A stretch of DNA of 64,000 nucleotides from Caulobacter henricii (GTDB taxonomy: Bacteria; Pseudomonadota; Alphaproteobacteria; Caulobacterales; Caulobacteraceae), in assembly GCF_001414055.1 (NCBI RefSeq), contig NZ_CP013002.1, positions 930,001-994,000 of the forward strand, read 5' to 3'. A program made the translations under genes and the position numbers. The notes below the pieces were generated by a model that did no database searches, was not told where the DNA came from, and saw only the letters and a list, made by a program, of their open reading frames with translations. Shown piece by piece: positions 63,156-64,000 of this stretch. Position 1 is the first letter of the stretch. Every line of letters begins with the position of its first letter.

Positions 63156-64000
63156 TCAGGGCCGGGCCGGGTTCGCCTCGCAGAAGCGCACAATGGCGTC
63201 GAAGACGCGCTGCGGATCTTCCAGCTCGGGCGTGTGACCCAGGTCGTCAAAGGTCACGCAGGCCGCATCCGGCCGCAGGCGCTGGATGGAATGCGCATTG
63301 TCGGCGGGGTGGGAGCGATCGGCGGCCCCCCAGATCGACAGCAGGGGCTGGTCAGGGCAGGGCAGCTCGACCTCGGGGTCCATGTAGCACTGGTAGGCGC
63401 TGGCCAGAGACCATTGGGCGCCGTGCTGGAAGGACCGCTCGGCACACCGGCAGAGCTCGTCGATCATGGCCGTCTTGCCGACCGAGAGCGCGTACCAGTC
63501 CGGCATGCGTTTCGGTGCCATGCGGCGCATGGCGACATGGCCCAGGACCGGCGTCGCCAGAATGCCCTTGGGATCGCGGGCGGCCTTCCAGACCCTGAAG
63601 GCTGCGACATCGCCGGCCTGCAGCAGGGTCAGGCGGGAGACGAGCTCGGGATGGCGCGCGGCAATGTCGACGGCGGCATGACCGGCGACGCAGGAAAAGG
63701 CCAGGATGGCGCCGGGCCCGGCCACGGCCTGCAGGAAGATCGCCAGGTCGTCATGGGTTTCGCGGAACCCGAAGCGATAGTCCCCGGCCGCAGCCGAGAA
63801 GCCCATTGCCGGCAGTTCAAACGCAATTACGCGGAAGCGCTGGGCGAAGGTCGCGATCAGGGCGTCATAGACTTCCAGCGTCATCGGCGGATCGACGCTG
63901 AAGACGATCGTTGGGCCCTGGCCGGCCTCGCGATAGCGGTACTGCACCTTGGGCGACCGGAAGAACCGTATGCCGTCCGAGGCGCTGGCCGGCCAGCCTT
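63156..64000 (-). CDS. alpha/beta hydrolase, probably 5'-truncated by the window
   Basis: At least 263 aa. Alpha/beta-hydrolase pattern: VFSVDPPMTLEVYDALIATF, FRVIAFELPAMGFSAA, nucleophile elbow LAFSCVAGHAAVDIAA (Ser replaced by Cys or shifted: the usual GxSxG reads AFSCVAG), LLSIWGAADRSHPADN (acid) and FDDLGHTPELEDPQRV (His). A GTG at 63947 could be the start, but the frame stays open to the edge and encodes GIRFFRSPKVQYRYREAG, which looks like genuine protein, so the true start is probably outside. Substrate unknown. Confidence 0.8.
   Translation of the reverse strand, partial: GWPASASDGIRFFRSPKVQYRYREAGQGPTIVFSVDPPMTLEVYDALIATFAQRFRVIAFELPAMGFSAAAGDYRFGFRETHDDLAIFLQAVAGPGAILAFSCVAGHAAVDIAARHPELVSRLTLLQAGDVAAFRVWKAARDPKGILATPVLGHVAMRRMAPKRMPDWYALSVGKTAMIDELCRCAERSFQHGAQWSLASAYQCYMDPEVELPCPDQPLLSIWGAADRSHPADNAHSIQRLRPDAACVTFDDLGHTPELEDPQRVFDAIVRFCEANPARP

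Overview
The window reads as chromosomal DNA of a Caulobacteraceae bacterium, most likely Caulobacter or a close relative. Three things point there: strongly G+C-rich coding sequence; Caulobacter-type flagellar genes (FliX divergent from FlgI-FlgJ-FlbY) with a CtrA-like box and a sigma-54-like promoter between them; and an rRNA operon ending in 5S rRNA and initiator tRNA, with an A-U pair in the initiator anticodon stem as seen in alphaproteobacteria. A single-cysteine DksA, a double cold-shock-domain protein and a GAAC-N7-GAAC LexA box before uvrA also fit.

Layout. 1-2940: 3' part of an rRNA operon (23S lacking its 5' end, 5S, tRNA-fMet). 3172-6257: a double CSD cold-shock protein and NADP-malic enzyme. 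6425-24490: a purine-to-oxalurate catabolic island. 24498-29536: an ECF sigma factor and RskA-like anti-sigma with a cyclopropane-type lipid methyltransferase, DUF2177, a flavin amine oxidase and DUF1365. 29561-35594: TrmFO, then four paralogous multi-pass membrane proteins with a GST among them. 35670-43742: UvrA, a 59-residue membrane protein, an ABC-F ATPase, a YedK/HMCES-type protein, a TetR/reductase pair and DUF1203. 43831-47016: flagellar genes and dksA. 47195-55539: a secreted amidase, a multi-PAS hybrid histidine kinase, a flavoprotein, a lone receiver, enoyl-CoA hydratase, a DUF3052-type protein and an AraC regulator. 55575-64000: an SnoaL-like exported protein, tryptophan dioxygenase and a kynureninase-like enzyme, two DMT transporters, a Baeyer-Villiger-type monooxygenase, an AmpD-like amidase, a PaiB-like protein and an alpha/beta hydrolase cut by the window end.

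The main result is the purine island. Xanthine dehydrogenase (XdhABC) and guanine deaminase make urate. PuuD, UraH and UraD convert it to allantoin; PuuE and AllC take it to ureidoglycine; PucG transaminates that with glyoxylate to glycine and oxalurate; HpxX-HpxY-HpxZ homologues sit alongside. Four promoters of the island (before uraH-xdh-guaD, before hpxXYZ-nucleoside hydrolase, before an acetamidase/formamidase, and before allC-pucG-puuE-uraD-puuD-tetR) each carry the same 22-bp imperfect dyad with 8 invariant positions. I infer one regulon, probably repressed by the TetR protein at the end of the puuD operon. The usual oxamate amidohydrolase HpxW is absent here, and the operator-bearing FmdA-family amidase is a candidate to replace it.

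Several families of palindromic intergenic repeats are scattered through the window and occupy nearly every junction of the purine island. Two are perfect 30- and 32-bp inverted repeats, and another supplies the last codons and the stop of allC.
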